From positions 186,001 through 250,000 of the forward strand of contig NZ_JBBUKT010000001.1 of the NCBI RefSeq assembly GCF_038066715.1: a DNA stretch of 64,000 bases. The letters run 5' to 3'. Below the pieces are notes generated by a model that was not told the origin of the DNA, ran no database searches, and saw nothing but the letters and a program-made list of their open reading frames with translations. The translations under genes and the position numbers were made by a program. This stretch comes from Luteolibacter sp. Y139. Lineage in GTDB: Bacteria > Verrucomicrobiota > Verrucomicrobiia > Verrucomicrobiales > Akkermansiaceae. Positions 62,988 to 64,000 of this stretch are shown one piece after another (positions within the stretch are counted from its first letter, which is position 1; each line of letters starts with the position of its first letter).

Positions 62988-63463
62988 AATTCTCACTGGT
63001 CGCCGCCCTCATCGCCACGGTCCTTCCGCTCGCCGCAGCGGACACCGCTGGCTTTGAGTCGTTCGGCGAGTACGAGATCCGCAGCCAGACGAAGATCACC
63101 GGCAGTGGCAAGGTGGTCCAGGTGCCGATCAAGCCGCTCAAGCTTTCCGTCTCGTCCGATGGAGTGAGCATCCGCATCTCGTCAGCGGAAAAGTCGGAGG
63201 CATTCTCCACCTTCACCATCTATCGCTCCGACGGCATCGGCCGCCAGAATACTCCCGGAGGCCCGCTCGAAGTGGTGCCCGGAGTGCAGGCCACCAGCGA
63301 CCACCGCGGCGTCCACAAGCACCTGCGCCTCACCCGCGATACCCTCACTCTCACCGTTTTCCCAGGAGTCTCCGACCAGACAGTCGTCACCAATGCCGTC
63401 CTCGCCTCTCCCCCCGCTAATGAGCCTGCCGCCGATTCCCGGAAAGGATCGCCCGCACCTTGA
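62984..63463 (+). CDS. Exported protein, unknown function
   Basis: A 159-residue protein with a signal peptide (MKFSLVAALIATVLPLAAA). The mature part is beta-rich without cysteines. It overlaps the second pilin gene by 4 bp and is co-transcribed with it, so a pilus accessory or tip role is conceivable. No homology can be named. Confidence 0.6.
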   Translation: MKFSLVAALIATVLPLAAADTAGFESFGEYEIRSQTKITGSGKVVQVPIKPLKLSVSSDGVSIRISSAEKSEAFSTFTIYRSDGIGRQNTPGGPLEVVPGVQATSDHRGVHKHLRLTRDTLTLTVFPGVSDQTVVTNAVLASPPANEPAADSRKGSPAP

Positions 63464-63467
63464 TCTC

Positions 63468-64000
63468 ATGCGTCCGCTGCCCACCACCACTCAGGCCGCC
63501 CCCCTTGCCACCAAACCCGCGGTTTCGACCGCCGTCTCCCAGACCTTGGAACTGGGACCGCTGCATCATTCCACCGTGCCAGCCCAGAACCGTCGGGCTG
63601 CCACGTCGTGCGCCGTCCAGCGCGCGTATCCGTGGCTGTTGATCGCGAGCACCGCCCTCGCCGCAGTCTTCTGCGGACTCTACCTGAACAAGCCGGTCAT
63701 CGTCGCCGGCCCAGGCCCAGGCCCGGCGGCTACCACGATCGCTCCAGCCCCACCGGTGCCCGCCATGATCGCCGCTGCACCGAAGGCTGCCGATTCCCTG
63801 CTGCCACGCGGCGGCCACCTTCCCGGCGACACCGCCAAGCCTCAGGCCGCCGATCCAAAACGGCTCGCCTCGGCGGGCAGCGGATCGGAAACCGCCTTCG
63901 AGGAAACCAACCTCCGCATCCAGCATGTGCTGAAGGCACAGGGCCCCGGCGGCGAGGACCTCGGCAAACTCACACTTGATGTACCCGTCCTCTATCGCAG
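63468..64000 (+). CDS. Membrane-anchored Pro/Ala-rich protein (3' end outside window)
   Basis: An open frame from ATG 63468, 4 bp after the previous stop, runs off the window edge without a stop (177 codons visible). A polar N-terminal stretch of about 50 residues precedes one span (about 54-73, YPWLLIASTALAAVFCGLYL), then a Pro/Ala/Gly-rich linker (about 78-125) and a more ordered part near the edge. It may continue the pilus operon; no family can be called from the visible part. Confidence 0.6.
   Translation, partial: MRPLPTTTQAAPLATKPAVSTAVSQTLELGPLHHSTVPAQNRRAATSCAVQRAYPWLLIASTALAAVFCGLYLNKPVIVAGPGPGPAATTIAPAPPVPAMIAAAPKAADSLLPRGGHLPGDTAKPQAADPKRLASAGSGSETAFEETNLRIQHVLKAQGPGGEDLGKLTLDVPVLYR

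Overview
The window is about 64 kb of GC-rich chromosomal DNA, densely packed with genes. It most likely comes from a member of the Verrucomicrobiota, in the Verrucomicrobiaceae/Akkermansiaceae range (Luteolibacter- or Haloferula-like). The support is a giant secreted PVC-type protein (ThuA, membrane-bound dehydrogenase, HEAT repeats, CxxCH heme), a Lys/Ala-rich histone-H1-like tail, a DUF6600-like lipoprotein, and a pilus locus whose gene order recalls Amuc_1098-1102 of Akkermansia. No rRNA, CRISPR array, transposase or prophage was seen. There is one tRNA gene, tRNA-Val(GAC).

Layout. 1-9.4 kb: the 3' end of lysS, a large PVC-type cytochrome protein, small zinc-ribbon proteins, an internally deleted dihydrofolate-reductase-family pseudogene, a HIT protein, and a divergent AraC regulator/cupin pair. 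9.4-25.7 kb: a secreted esterase/SMP-30 fusion, then mostly housekeeping genes (tatC, yicC family, ribH-nusB, AI-2E family permease, cyclophilin, leuB, fabH, POT transporter, tatD family, LysM lipoprotein, thioredoxin-fold protein). 25.8-34.2 kb: a BlaI-type DNA-binding domain fused to a histone-H1-like tail, the tRNA, a SirB1-like protein, a Gln-rich lipoprotein, a SufR-like regulator, a sugar kinase/epimerase pair, and about 950 bp of gene-free DNA full of hairpins. 34.2-37.2 kb: purM-purF.

37.3-49.0 kb is a cell-envelope glycosylation island. It carries a HAD-UbiA fusion, a DprE1-like oxidase, a GtrA protein and a DprE2-like reductase, the last three joined by 4-bp overlaps. Together these match the mycobacterial route to polyprenyl-phosphoryl-D-arabinose. 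Multi-spanning GT-C-type transferases surround them: two TMTC-like proteins with TPR tails, one AftB-like and one GT39-like. Related AT-rich elements precede four of the transcription units in and beside this island.

49.3-64.0 kb is a type IV pilus-like locus. A small ABC transporter and a metal-binding membrane protein come first. A PilT-like ATPase, a major pilin, a PilM/PilN-like fusion, PilO-like and PilP-like proteins, a secretin, a PilB-type ATPase, a PilC-type platform protein and a second pilin follow, with small proteins of unknown role between them. The last gene runs off the window. Because arabinose-type lipid-donor genes lie next to a pilus locus with Ser/Thr-rich pilins, arabinosylation of pilins or other surface proteins is the most attractive hypothesis here. 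It is an inference, not something the sequence shows directly.
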